NCBI GenBank assembly: GCA_017474385.1
Contig: JAFVHU010000114.1
Span: forward strand, 1 to 64,000
Direction: 5' to 3'
DNA length: 64,000 bases
Source: Afipia sp.
Lineage (GTDB): Bacteria; Pseudomonadota; Alphaproteobacteria; Rhizobiales; Xanthobacteraceae
The notes below the pieces were generated by a model. The model was not told where the DNA came from. It searched no databases and worked only from the letters and a program-made list of their open reading frames with translations. A program made the translations under genes and the position numbers. Below are positions 52,802 to 60,936 of this stretch, one piece after another (within the stretch, counting starts at the first letter, position 1; each line of letters opens with the position of its first letter).

Positions 52802-53667
52802 CTACGACAATCCTGCATCGCCGCGTTCGCGTTTGGCAAATTTAACGGCGTCGATCATATCGCGGGCGTCGTGGGCCAGATGTAGCGTCTCGCCGCCGTC
52901 GATGTACCAGTCCTCGCCGGTGACGAATTGACCGAGCGGCGAGGACAGAAAAATGATTGCTGCAGAAATATCCTCGACGCTGCCCATGCGCCCCAGCACG
53001 TTGCGGTTGAGCCTGACCCAGTCGTCCGGCGGTATCGGATAGCGGCCAAGCGCCTCGGTCTTGATGGTTCCGGGTGCGACGCAGTTTAGGCGAATACCGA
53101 ACTCGGCCCACTCGTAGGCGAGCGTTCGCATCATCGCGGTAACGCCGCCGCGCGCTGCCGCGGTATGCACGAGCCGCCAAGGCCGCTGCGGATACAGGCG
53201 GTTACGAACACAATCGATCCGCCATTCGCCAACATGAAATGGTCCGCGGCAGCCTTGGTTACCTGCCACGAGCCGATCAGGTTGTTGCGGATCACGGTTT
53301 CAAAGCCCTTGTTGCTGAGTTCGCGGGCTGGCGTGACGAATTGTCCGCCGGCATTATTGACGAGGATATTGAGCCCGCCGAACTCGGCTTTGATCTTCTC
53401 CATCGCGCGTTCGATCAAGTCGGGTTCGCGAATGTCCGCCGACACGGCAAATGCCTCGCCACCCGCGTCGCGGATTACCTTTGCGGTGCTCTCTATCGGA
53501 TCGATGCGGCGGCCGAGAACGGCGATGCGGGCCCCGCAGCGCGCCATCTCAATGGCCGTGGCGCGGCCCATTCCTGTGCCGCCGCCGGTGACGAGTGCGA
53601 CCTGGCCCTTGAGAAGTTCCGGCGCGAAGCGCGTTTTTGAAGGACTCTCGTGCATCACCAATCCCAT
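52802..53667 (-). pseudogene. SDR gene split by a frameshift
   Basis: Two overlapping frames make one SDR. The 5' part (53667 to about 53175) has TGGGTGMGRA, the NNAGGQFVTPA motif and SIVFVTACIRSGL. The 3' part, in another frame, continues as LVHTAAARGGVTAMMRTLAYEW, then IRLNCVAPGTIKTEA and the C-terminal TGEDWYIDGGE. A single base is missing around 53171-53180 (a GCCGCC run on the + strand). Intact, it would be a close relative of the SDR at 51872, again with HTAAAR in place of Tyr-x3-Lys. It is either a real inactivating mutation or a sequencing error in a GC-rich run. Confidence 0.82.
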
Positions 53668-53703
53668 GCCTGAAAATACTTTTGCGTTCGGTCGAGTTTA
53701 ATA

Positions 53704-53725
53704 TATTCTAACATATGTTAGAATA
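53704..53725. promoter_or_regulatory. Operator copy 9, 22-bp perfect palindrome
   Basis: Core TCTAACATATGTTAGA at 53707-53722, with symmetry extending three bases on each side, so 22 bases are perfectly self-complementary. It lies between the frameshifted SDR (start 53667) and the crotonase (start 53743). It is the best match to the consensus and the one that shows the regulator-binding site as a full dyad. Confidence 0.85.
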
Positions 53726-53742
53726 CATAAAAAGGCAGATCG

Positions 53743-54528
53743 ATGTCAGACAATGAACCTATACGTTATTCGCTCGAGGATGGCATTGCCACGATTACCA
53801 TCGATCGGCCCGCGCGTAAGAACGCCCTGTCGGTTGAGGCGATGAACGGTTTGACCAATGCCTGGGAGCGTGTCGAACGGGATTCCCAGGCGAGGGTGGT
53901 GATCCTGACCTCGGCTGACTGCGGCGTATTCTCCGCCGGTCTGGACCTCAGGCAGGCAGCCGAGATCAGGGCGCGTGACGGCGTCGACATACTGACCCTG
54001 ATGCGCGATCCGATGCAAACGGCCATGCGAACCGTTTCAAAGCCGATCATCGCGGCGATGACTGGGTCGCTGATGGCGGGCGGGATGCTGCTGGCGCTGA
54101 AGTGCGACCTGAGGATCGGCTTACGCGGTACACGCGCCGGGATTACCGAGGTCAAGATGGGGCGGGGATCGCCGTGGGCAGTACCGCTGCTCTGGATGTT
54201 GCCGCAACCCGTGGTGATGGAACTCGTCTTGACCGGCGAGACCCTGCCGATCGAGCGGCTCGCGGAGTATGGTTTCGTCAATTATCTGGAAGAAACACCC
54301 GACGCTGTTCGTGCGCGTGCATTGCAACTTGCGCGCAAGATTGTAGAAGGCGCACCATTGTCGGTGAGGGCGGCCAAGGCCAGCGTGTTGGCCGCGATGG
54401 ACCTCGGCTGCGAGAAGGGGCTCGTTGAGGCCAACAGGCTTCATGTCGAAGCCTACGCAAGCCTCGATGCCATTGAAGGCCCGAGAGCCTTTGCAGAGAA
54501 GCGTAAGCCGGTGTGGCAAGGTAAATAA
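53743..54528 (+). CDS. Enoyl-CoA hydratase/isomerase (crotonase family)
   Basis: A 261-residue crotonase with GVFSAGLDLRQAAE and TGSLMAGGMLLALKCDLRIG, and an acid in GITEVKMGRGSPW (Glu retained at the second position; the first is Leu/Met-rich). One catalytic Glu suggests an isomerase or a single-acid hydratase. It begins 18 bases after the operator palindrome and is followed by an acyl-CoA dehydrogenase in the same direction, 107 bases later, so the two probably form one unit. Confidence 0.84.
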   Translation: MSDNEPIRYSLEDGIATITIDRPARKNALSVEAMNGLTNAWERVERDSQARVVILTSADCGVFSAGLDLRQAAEIRARDGVDILTLMRDPMQTAMRTVSKPIIAAMTGSLMAGGMLLALKCDLRIGLRGTRAGITEVKMGRGSPWAVPLLWMLPQPVVMELVLTGETLPIERLAEYGFVNYLEETPDAVRARALQLARKIVEGAPLSVRAAKASVLAAMDLGCEKGLVEANRLHVEAYASLDAIEGPRAFAEKRKPVWQGK

Positions 54529-54635
54529 GGCAAGGCAGATGAGGATTGTGCCGAACGATGTCCGCTTTCATGCTTTCGAGTTGATAGCGGATACCAATCC
54601 TTTCCGACAATTTTTCCTTACCCGCAGGGTCAACG

Positions 54636-55808
54636 ATGAGCACGCACCACGTCGGCACCCCGAAACGCTCGGCTTATTTCAGAGAAGAGCATGAACTGCT
54701 GAAAGCCCAGATACGGCGATTCGTCGAGGAGGAGATCAAGCCGTATGCGCTGCAATGGGAGCAGGACGGCATGGTGCCGCGCGACGTGCTGCGGCGCATG
54801 GGTGAGCTTGGCTTTCTGGGCATCCGCTATTCAGCAGAATATGGCGGCTCGAACATGGATACGTTGGCCACCGTTGTTTTGGCCGAGGAACTGGGACGGT
54901 CGACGTTCTCGGGAGTGGCGATCACGGTTCTGGTTCATACCGACATGGCGTCGGTGCATCTCTACAACGCCGGCTCGCAGGCCTTGAAGGACCACTTCAT
55001 GCCGGATGTCATTGCAGGGAAGAAGATCGTCGCTGTCGGCGTCACCGAACCTGGCGCGGGCTCTGACGTGAAAGGCATTCGCACCACCGCGCGCCGCGAG
55101 GGCGACGGCTATGTGCTCAATGGCACCAAGATGTTCATCACCAACGGTGTACATGCGGACCTTTATTGCATCGCCGCCGTGAGCAGTCCGGATGCACGTC
55201 CGTCCCAGCGCTTGTCGATGTTCCTCGTGGAGAAAGGTACGCCCGGTTTCCGGGTTGGTCGCGATCTCGACAAGCAGGGCTGGAGGTCATCAGACACGGC
55301 GGAGTTGCTGTTCGAGGATTGCCGGATCCCCGCAACGAACCTGCTCGGCGAGGAGGGACGCGGTTTCTACGGGATCATGCAAAACTTCCAGAACGAGCGG
55401 ATCGTGCTCGGTGCAATGGCGATGGGTGAGGCGCTAGCTGCGATAGAGATCACGCTGGACTGGGTCACGCAGCGGCAGACCTTCGGCGCGCCGCTGTGGT
55501 CGAGACAGGCTATCCGTCATCGGTTGGCGATGCTGGCGGCCAAGGTTGAGGCAGGGCGGCAACTTGTTTATTGCGCGGCATGGCTGGTAACGCAGGGGAT
55601 CGATGCCACCAAGGAAGTATCGATGGTCAAGGCTTATTGCGGCGAGCTCGTCAACGAGGTGATGTACACGTGCCTGCAATTTCACGGCGGCATGGGTTAC
55701 ATGCGAGAGAGTACGATTGAACGAATGTCGCGAGATGCTCGCGTTCAATCAATTGGCGGCGGCACTACTGAAGTAATGCTGGAAGAGGTCGCCAAGCGTA
55801 TGCGATAA
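54636..55808 (+). CDS. Acyl-CoA dehydrogenase
   Basis: A 390-residue acyl-CoA dehydrogenase. It shows VAVGVTEPGAGSDVKGIRTTARR, VLNGTKMFITNGVHADLYCIA, and the C-terminus FHGGMGYMRESTIERMSRDARVQSIGGGTTEVML. Gly sits at the usual EGT Glu position, while the YMRE-type Glu is present, as in isovaleryl- and long-chain-type dehydrogenases that use another base. Branched substrates are therefore conceivable. It ends 21 bases from the convergent TetR gene. Confidence 0.88.
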   Translation: MSTHHVGTPKRSAYFREEHELLKAQIRRFVEEEIKPYALQWEQDGMVPRDVLRRMGELGFLGIRYSAEYGGSNMDTLATVVLAEELGRSTFSGVAITVLVHTDMASVHLYNAGSQALKDHFMPDVIAGKKIVAVGVTEPGAGSDVKGIRTTARREGDGYVLNGTKMFITNGVHADLYCIAAVSSPDARPSQRLSMFLVEKGTPGFRVGRDLDKQGWRSSDTAELLFEDCRIPATNLLGEEGRGFYGIMQNFQNERIVLGAMAMGEALAAIEITLDWVTQRQTFGAPLWSRQAIRHRLAMLAAKVEAGRQLVYCAAWLVTQGIDATKEVSMVKAYCGELVNEVMYTCLQFHGGMGYMRESTIERMSRDARVQSIGGGTTEVMLEEVAKRMR

Positions 55809-55829
55809 CCAACGCACAAACTGGAAACA

Positions 55830-56504
55830 CTAACGCGGCAAGATGCCGTTGAAGATCAGCAACGTGGTCCGGCTCGCCAATTCCTGTACCGAGCTGCTTT
55901 TTCGCGCATCGAACCACTCGACCGTCCAATTCAAGGCACCAAGAATAAACCTGCGTAGCGGAACGATTAGTATCTCCGGGCGGATTTCGCCGGCACGCTG
56001 CGCATCCGCCAGCATGTCATCCCAATATTTGCCATAGGCGCGGCGCAGTGGACGATGGCGCTTCTTGATGCGCTCCGGCAACTGACCGTAGACGCGCATG
56101 TTGGCGGAGGTGTAGTCGCTTTCTTGCAGCAGGGTGACAAGATGAGCTTTGATCGCGGCGCTGATCTTGTTCCGGTGCGACCCCTTGCCAAGTTCGTTCA
56201 CACTTGCCTTTACCGCATCGAATATACGTTGCAATCCAAGTTCGAGGATTTCGTCCAATATCGCGGTTTTCGAATCGAAGTGGTAGTAGATGCTGCCTGC
56301 CTTCATTCCCGCCTTGTCAGCGATCTGTCGAAGCGTAGTGGCGGAATAGCCCTGCTGTCGAAAAAGCTGTGCCGCGACCCGAAGGATAAGGTCTCGTGAA
56401 ACGTGCGATTTCGGCGGCACGGAAAGTGCGACATTTTTACGCTTGGGCTCGCGCTTGGCAACCCGCTTCATTCTCGATGAAGATTTCAAATCTTGCTCGC
56501 TCAA
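55830..56504 (-). CDS. TetR-family transcriptional regulator, probable regulator of the island
   Basis: A 224-residue TetR regulator. A basic N-terminal tail precedes the HTH (residues about 34-80: SRDLILRVAAQLFRQQGYSATTLRQIADKAGMKAGSIYYHFDSKTAIL segments), and the helical ligand domain follows. It is the only TetR gene in the window, and the nine palindromic sites have the dyad form and spacing usual for TetR dimers. The ligand is probably a pathway acyl-CoA, as for many regulators of acyl-CoA catabolism. No copy of the site lies directly upstream of its own gene. The link to the sites is inferred. Confidence 0.85.
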   Translation of the reverse strand: MSEQDLKSSSRMKRVAKREPKRKNVALSVPPKSHVSRDLILRVAAQLFRQQGYSATTLRQIADKAGMKAGSIYYHFDSKTAILDEILELGLQRIFDAVKASVNELGKGSHRNKISAAIKAHLVTLLQESDYTSANMRVYGQLPERIKKRHRPLRRAYGKYWDDMLADAQRAGEIRPEILIVPLRRFILGALNWTVEWFDARKSSSVQELASRTTLLIFNGILPR

Positions 56505-56731
56505 ACCCGAATGGCATCACCGTACAAAGCCCAGCTCTTGCACCAGATGAGTAATGCCGTGTAATAGACCAACAAGGCTGTTCGGGCAACATTGCGAAGC
56601 GCTGAAACTACTTTCAATGGGCGGCCAGCGAACGACTCAAGCCTCGGACGATACATCATCACGATCCGACCGTAATAGACGGATCGGCCTCTTGCAAGGG
56701 AGCCGGGCCTTGTCCCCATTGGTCTGGCCGG

Positions 56732-57967
56732 CTACAACTCGATATCGCCGGCCAGCAGCCGCTGCGCGATGGTGCGTGCCAGGATCTCGTTGGTGCCGTC
56801 GGCAATGTTGATGATTCGCAAATCCTGCAAGGCATGGACGAGGCCGACCTCGTTGGTAAGGCCCATGGCGCCGTGGGCCTGTATCGCTTGATCGACGGCT
56901 CGATAGCCCACCTGTACGGCGTAGGCTTTCGCCATCGACAACTCCTTCACGGCCCGCTCGCCACTATCGAGCAGCATCGCGGCGTTGAGTCCCATCAGAT
57001 GCGCGGCGTGAAGTTCAGTGGCGGCGCGCGCGAGCGGGAACGAGACGCCCTGATACTCGGCGATCTTGGCGCCGAACGCCTCACGCTGCTTTACATAGCC
57101 GAGCGCCTTCTCGATCGCCCAGCGGCCCTGACCAACCGCACGTGCCGAATTGTAGATCCGCCCGAGCGAAACGCCATAGAGCGCGAGCTTGAAGCCGTCG
57201 TCGAGCGCGCCGACGAGTTGCCACGGCTCAACCCTGATGTTCTCAAGCACCAGCGCGCCTTCATGACCGCCGGGATGACCGAAGAGCCGCACCACGCTTT
57301 CAACTTCAAACCCCTCGGTGTCGGTCGGCACCAGAAAGCCGCTGATCCCGCCGGCTTTTCGCTGCGCCTTACCCGGATCGGTGACGGCAAACACGATGCA
57401 CCATTCCGCGGTGGGCGAGTTCGTGGTCCAGAGTTTCCGTCCGGTGATGCGCCAGCCGTCTCCATCGCCCACCGCGCGGGTCTTTATCATGCTGGCGTCC
57501 GAGCCCGCTCCTGGTTCCGACAGTCCGAAACACATCGAGGTGCGTCCCGTGATCATTGCGTCGAGACAGCGCGCCTGCGCCTCCGGTGTCGCTTGCGTCA
57601 GCATTGCGCTCGGCCCAAAGGCCCAATGAGCGATCACCCAGGGCGTCAGGATCGAATGGCCGCCGATTCGTCGGTAGACGGCCTCCCAGGCGACGTAATA
57701 GGCAAGATGTCCGAGCCCGCCGCCGCCAATCGCGGCTGGCGCACACATCGCGTAGTAACCTGCCGCGGCGGACGCCATGCGCACCTCGCGGATTAGCGCG
57801 CGCACCTCCGGCGCATAACGCCCGTCGGCAGCATAGGTGAGGCGCGGATCATTGAACAACGCGTGGTTGCGCTCCAGGCGCGGGAGAACCTCGGCTTCGA
57901 CAAACCGCATGACCCCATCGCGCACCGCAACCACGTCTTCGGGAAGCTGAAAGCCGATTGCGCTCAT
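56732..57967 (-). CDS. Acyl-CoA dehydrogenase with Asp at the catalytic Glu position
   Basis: A 411-residue acyl-CoA dehydrogenase. It has MCFGLSEPGAGSDASMIKTRA, the FAD-binding middle domain and the C-terminal LRIINIADGTNEILARTIAQ, which aligns with the QIxEGT motif but with Asp for Glu, as in the protein at 48507. The N-terminal part contains an unusual Gly-rich stretch CAPAAIGGGGLGHLAYY. It is a single-gene unit. No TCTAAC palindrome was found just upstream, and the alk module starts beyond it. The 227 bases between it and the TetR gene contain no recognised gene. Confidence 0.86.
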   Translation of the reverse strand: MSAIGFQLPEDVVAVRDGVMRFVEAEVLPRLERNHALFNDPRLTYAADGRYAPEVRALIREVRMASAAAGYYAMCAPAAIGGGGLGHLAYYVAWEAVYRRIGGHSILTPWVIAHWAFGPSAMLTQATPEAQARCLDAMITGRTSMCFGLSEPGAGSDASMIKTRAVGDGDGWRITGRKLWTTNSPTAEWCIVFAVTDPGKAQRKAGGISGFLVPTDTEGFEVESVVRLFGHPGGHEGALVLENIRVEPWQLVGALDDGFKLALYGVSLGRIYNSARAVGQGRWAIEKALGYVKQREAFGAKIAEYQGVSFPLARAATELHAAHLMGLNAAMLLDSGERAVKELSMAKAYAVQVGYRAVDQAIQAHGAMGLTNEVGLVHALQDLRIINIADGTNEILARTIAQRLLAGDIEL

Positions 57968-58154
57968 GTAACCATCTTCCGTGTCGAGACCAGGGGCTGC
58001 GGGCGAAGCGACTTTAGTTATAAGGCAAACTCATCTCACGAGCGATTGTACGCTGTCGTGTTCTCCGGCTGCTAAACATCGAGGGAGCCGACCAGGGCGT
58101 ATCAAGGGCGAGCCACTCATCTTTTCTTTTCAGGCTAAAGCCGGAAATACCCCG

Positions 58155-60758
58155 TCAGATCAGATTGCGACGCTCGGCCTCGCTGATGGCCTGCACGCGG
58201 TTGCGTGCTTTCAGGTCAGCGAAAATCCTGCGCATATGCCATTTCACCGTGTCTTCGCTGACCAGGAGTTGGTCAGCGATCCGCTTGTTCGAAAGTCCAT
58301 CGCGGGCAAGCCGCAGGACGCTGATCTGCCGGACGGACAGCGTGGTAAGCTCGAGGGGGAACGAGGGCCGCTCAGTCCTTGGCCTTGGCTTGGCGATCCC
58401 GTCGAAATCGAACGTGACAAAGGCATCGGCGGATACCGGGGCCAAGGCGAGCAACAGATCCCGCGTGTCTAGCCCGGTCCGGTAGCATCCCAACTGCTTG
58501 ATGAGTTCGAAGGCATTGACCGCCTTTCGTCGCGCGGGCGTCAGCGCCCCGGCGGCGGCGTGGGCCCCAGCTTCGCACATCAGCGCGCGCACTTCCAATC
58601 GACCAGCACCGATCGACCGCGCGATCTTGGCAGCCGCCTCGGCGTTGCGGAGGGCGAGGCTGTGCTGCCCCTTGGGGATGGCTTCCATCGCGCGCAACAG
58701 CGATATTTGGGCACGCAGGGGTCTTGCATGGGGCCCGGTCAGGACCTCACTAGAGTCACGCGGCAGCAGGTAGTCGATATCCCGCGCGCCGCTTAACAGG
58801 GCCAATTCGGCAAGTTCCAACTCGATCAGCATTCCCAGTCGCGGCAGTGCCCTTTCCCCCGCAAGGGCGCGTGCCCGTTCCAGCAATGCCGCGGCGCCCC
58901 TGAGATTGCCATTGGCCCGATGCCAGGTCGCGATGACGCGGCTGACCCCGTAGAACACGTCGGTAACGCCGTAGTTGGCGACAAAGTCAAGCAACCCGGC
59001 GACAGAGTGCTCGGCGATATCCAGCCGCCCCAGTTCGAACAGCACGTCAAGTTCCAGGGCGATCAGCAGCTTTGACGAGAAGGATGTGCGCGTCACCTGA
59101 ACGTCGCTGTCATTGCGGGCGGTATCGATAAGTTGCAGCGCCGTGCGCATGTCGCCCCTGGCGAGGGCTGCCTGAATCTCGGCCGCATAAAGCCAGCCAA
59201 AGGCATAGTGTTGGTGCGCGGCGCTGTTGACTGAATGGGCCATGACTAGCGCCTGCTTCAGTTCGTCAAACCGGTATTCACTCGCTAGCATGAAGGCCAG
59301 ACAGGTGAGTGCCGCACCCTTGCCGACGGCATTATCGTCGCCAAAGTTACTGATCCAATCGTTGCACAGCCGCTCGCTCAACTCCAGTTCGTCATGGGTC
59401 GCAGCACCGATCGCGCGGACCAGTTGCAGCCAGCCGCGGTCAGGATGCGCACCGGACGACGCGCGCGGGGCGGGCAGATAGCCCAGCAGCCTTTCGGCCT
59501 TGTCGGCCTGTTGGCTGAAATACATCGTCCAAGCGTAGCTGAGGCAGATGATCGGATGCTTGCGCAACTCGCGGGTTGGGAACCGGCCCAGCCATTCGCG
59601 CAACGCCTCGATCTCGCCTTGGCGCAGGGCGAGATCGAGCATGATGTCCTCACTCAGCCCCAGCGCCCAGCGGTGGTCGCCCGCCCGCAGCGCAAGGTTT
59701 ACCGCCTTCTGGAACTCGCGCCTCCGCCAGTGCCAGAAGGCCGCACGTTTCAGGACATAGGATTTTCGCTCAGCACTGCGCACCAGAAACCGATGCTGAA
59801 GGTAATCGCGGAGAACCGGGTGCAGCGAGAACAGCGTTGAGTCATTTTCGGCGGGGCGAAACAGCAGGTGATCGAGGTCGATCTCCCTGATCAGCGCGTC
59901 GGCGTTGGTGGACTTGTAGGCGTAATTGTAGCTTTCCGCCGAAATCGGGTCGATCATCGCTGCGTTTTCAACGAACTCAAGCTGCCGACGCGACAGGCGT
60001 CTCTCGATCTCCTCATGGAGGAAGGTCACCGTTTCGGGCCAGTTTACCGCGGGCCGGACCGGCAATTCGGTCCGGCACATGATGTGGCAGAGCGCGGGCC
60101 AGCCCTGCGTCTCGGCGATCATCTGCTGTGCTGTTACGTTGGCGACCGGGTGCGCCCGCAAAAACGTTTCGGCATCGTCCAAGGTGAAGGCCAGATCGCG
60201 GGCATGGACCTCCCGCACTCCGCTTTCCAGCCCCAGCCGGGCAAAACCGCGCCGGGTATCCCCGGCGATAGCGAATCGGACATTCGGCGGGGTTTCCAGC
60301 ACGAAGGTTTCCAGTGCGTGCAGCAGGGCGGGTGCGTGTTCGATGTCGTCGATGCAGATTACATTGGCCGGTCGCTCAGCGCCGAATTCTTCCCATAGCG
60401 TGGCCACTAACTCGGCCAGATCCGCCGGGACCGCTCGGCCTTCGCGGGACGCTGCGTCGAGCAGTTGGCCGTAGATGGCCTCCGCCAGCGCGCCTTCCGT
60501 TTCGTATCCGTCGCGCAAAGACACCCAGGCTGCGTTGTTTCCAGCAGCCCTGAAGGCCAACCAGTTCTGCGCCAGAACGACCGATTTTCCATAACCCTGC
60601 GTTGCGCGCAAGATCAGTGTCCGGGTCTCCGGTTGGCCTGAAAACGTAAATCGGGGCCGCGCGATACAGCGCCTGGCGATTGTCCCCAGACGCGCGGAAA
60701 TGCGGACGGCACGCAGCCGTCCCGGATATGTCGGCTCGTCGCAGGTACCCCTGATCAT
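58155..60758 (-). CDS. alkS: AlkS-like MalT/LuxR-type transcriptional activator
   Basis: An 867-residue STAND-type regulator. The P-loop RATQGYGKSV is at residues 51-60, Walker B-like NVICIDDIEHAP near 130-142, a long helical TPR-like middle, and a C-terminal LuxR HTH (LTTLSVRQISVLRLARDGLSNKRIADQLLVSEDTVKWHMRRIF segments). Length and layout match AlkS of the Pseudomonas OCT plasmid, which senses alkanes and activates alkB. It is divergent from alkB with a 20-bp palindrome in between. The start could be the Met at 60758 as given. Confidence 0.85.
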   Translation of the reverse strand: MIRGTCDEPTYPGRLRAVRISARLGTIARRCIARPRFTFSGQPETRTLILRATQGYGKSVVLAQNWLAFRAAGNNAAWVSLRDGYETEGALAEAIYGQLLDAASREGRAVPADLAELVATLWEEFGAERPANVICIDDIEHAPALLHALETFVLETPPNVRFAIAGDTRRGFARLGLESGVREVHARDLAFTLDDAETFLRAHPVANVTAQQMIAETQGWPALCHIMCRTELPVRPAVNWPETVTFLHEEIERRLSRRQLEFVENAAMIDPISAESYNYAYKSTNADALIREIDLDHLLFRPAENDSTLFSLHPVLRDYLQHRFLVRSAERKSYVLKRAAFWHWRRREFQKAVNLALRAGDHRWALGLSEDIMLDLALRQGEIEALREWLGRFPTRELRKHPIICLSYAWTMYFSQQADKAERLLGYLPAPRASSGAHPDRGWLQLVRAIGAATHDELELSERLCNDWISNFGDDNAVGKGAALTCLAFMLASEYRFDELKQALVMAHSVNSAAHQHYAFGWLYAAEIQAALARGDMRTALQLIDTARNDSDVQVTRTSFSSKLLIALELDVLFELGRLDIAEHSVAGLLDFVANYGVTDVFYGVSRVIATWHRANGNLRGAAALLERARALAGERALPRLGMLIELELAELALLSGARDIDYLLPRDSSEVLTGPHARPLRAQISLLRAMEAIPKGQHSLALRNAEAAAKIARSIGAGRLEVRALMCEAGAHAAAGALTPARRKAVNAFELIKQLGCYRTGLDTRDLLLALAPVSADAFVTFDFDGIAKPRPRTERPSFPLELTTLSVRQISVLRLARDGLSNKRIADQLLVSEDTVKWHMRRIFADLKARNRVQAISEAERRNLI

Positions 60759-60804
60759 GGGCGTCTCAAGGCAGCGCAGATAGCTATAGGATACCCCAAT
60801 CGGG

Positions 60805-60824
60805 AACTACACTTAAGTGTAGTT
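60805..60824. promoter_or_regulatory. 20-bp perfect palindrome between alkS and alkB
   Basis: AACTACACTTAAGTGTAGTT, self-complementary over all 20 bases, 112 bases upstream of the alkB start and 46 bases upstream of the alkS start. It differs from the TCTAAC operators. AlkS is known to act at the alkB promoter from an upstream dyad, so this is the likely AlkS-binding site. Confidence 0.75.
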
Positions 60825-60936
60825 GTGAGTCCCGGCCCAATGATCTCCGCTTCCTCCGCTCGCTCGGAATCGGGATGGGCGTACTGGTGTCACCTGCCGC
60901 GCGACGAATGGTGGGGTCAAGGGGAGGACATGCCGA

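Noticed and set aside
56570..56585. CCAACAAGGCTGTTCGG as a possible TetR self-operator
   Set aside because: The spacer between AAC and GTT is six bases, not the four found in all nine sites, and the outer arms do not match.
56501..56719. A 72-codon frame upstream of the TetR gene
   Set aside because: No recognisable motif, no good ribosome site and poor position; treated as non-coding.
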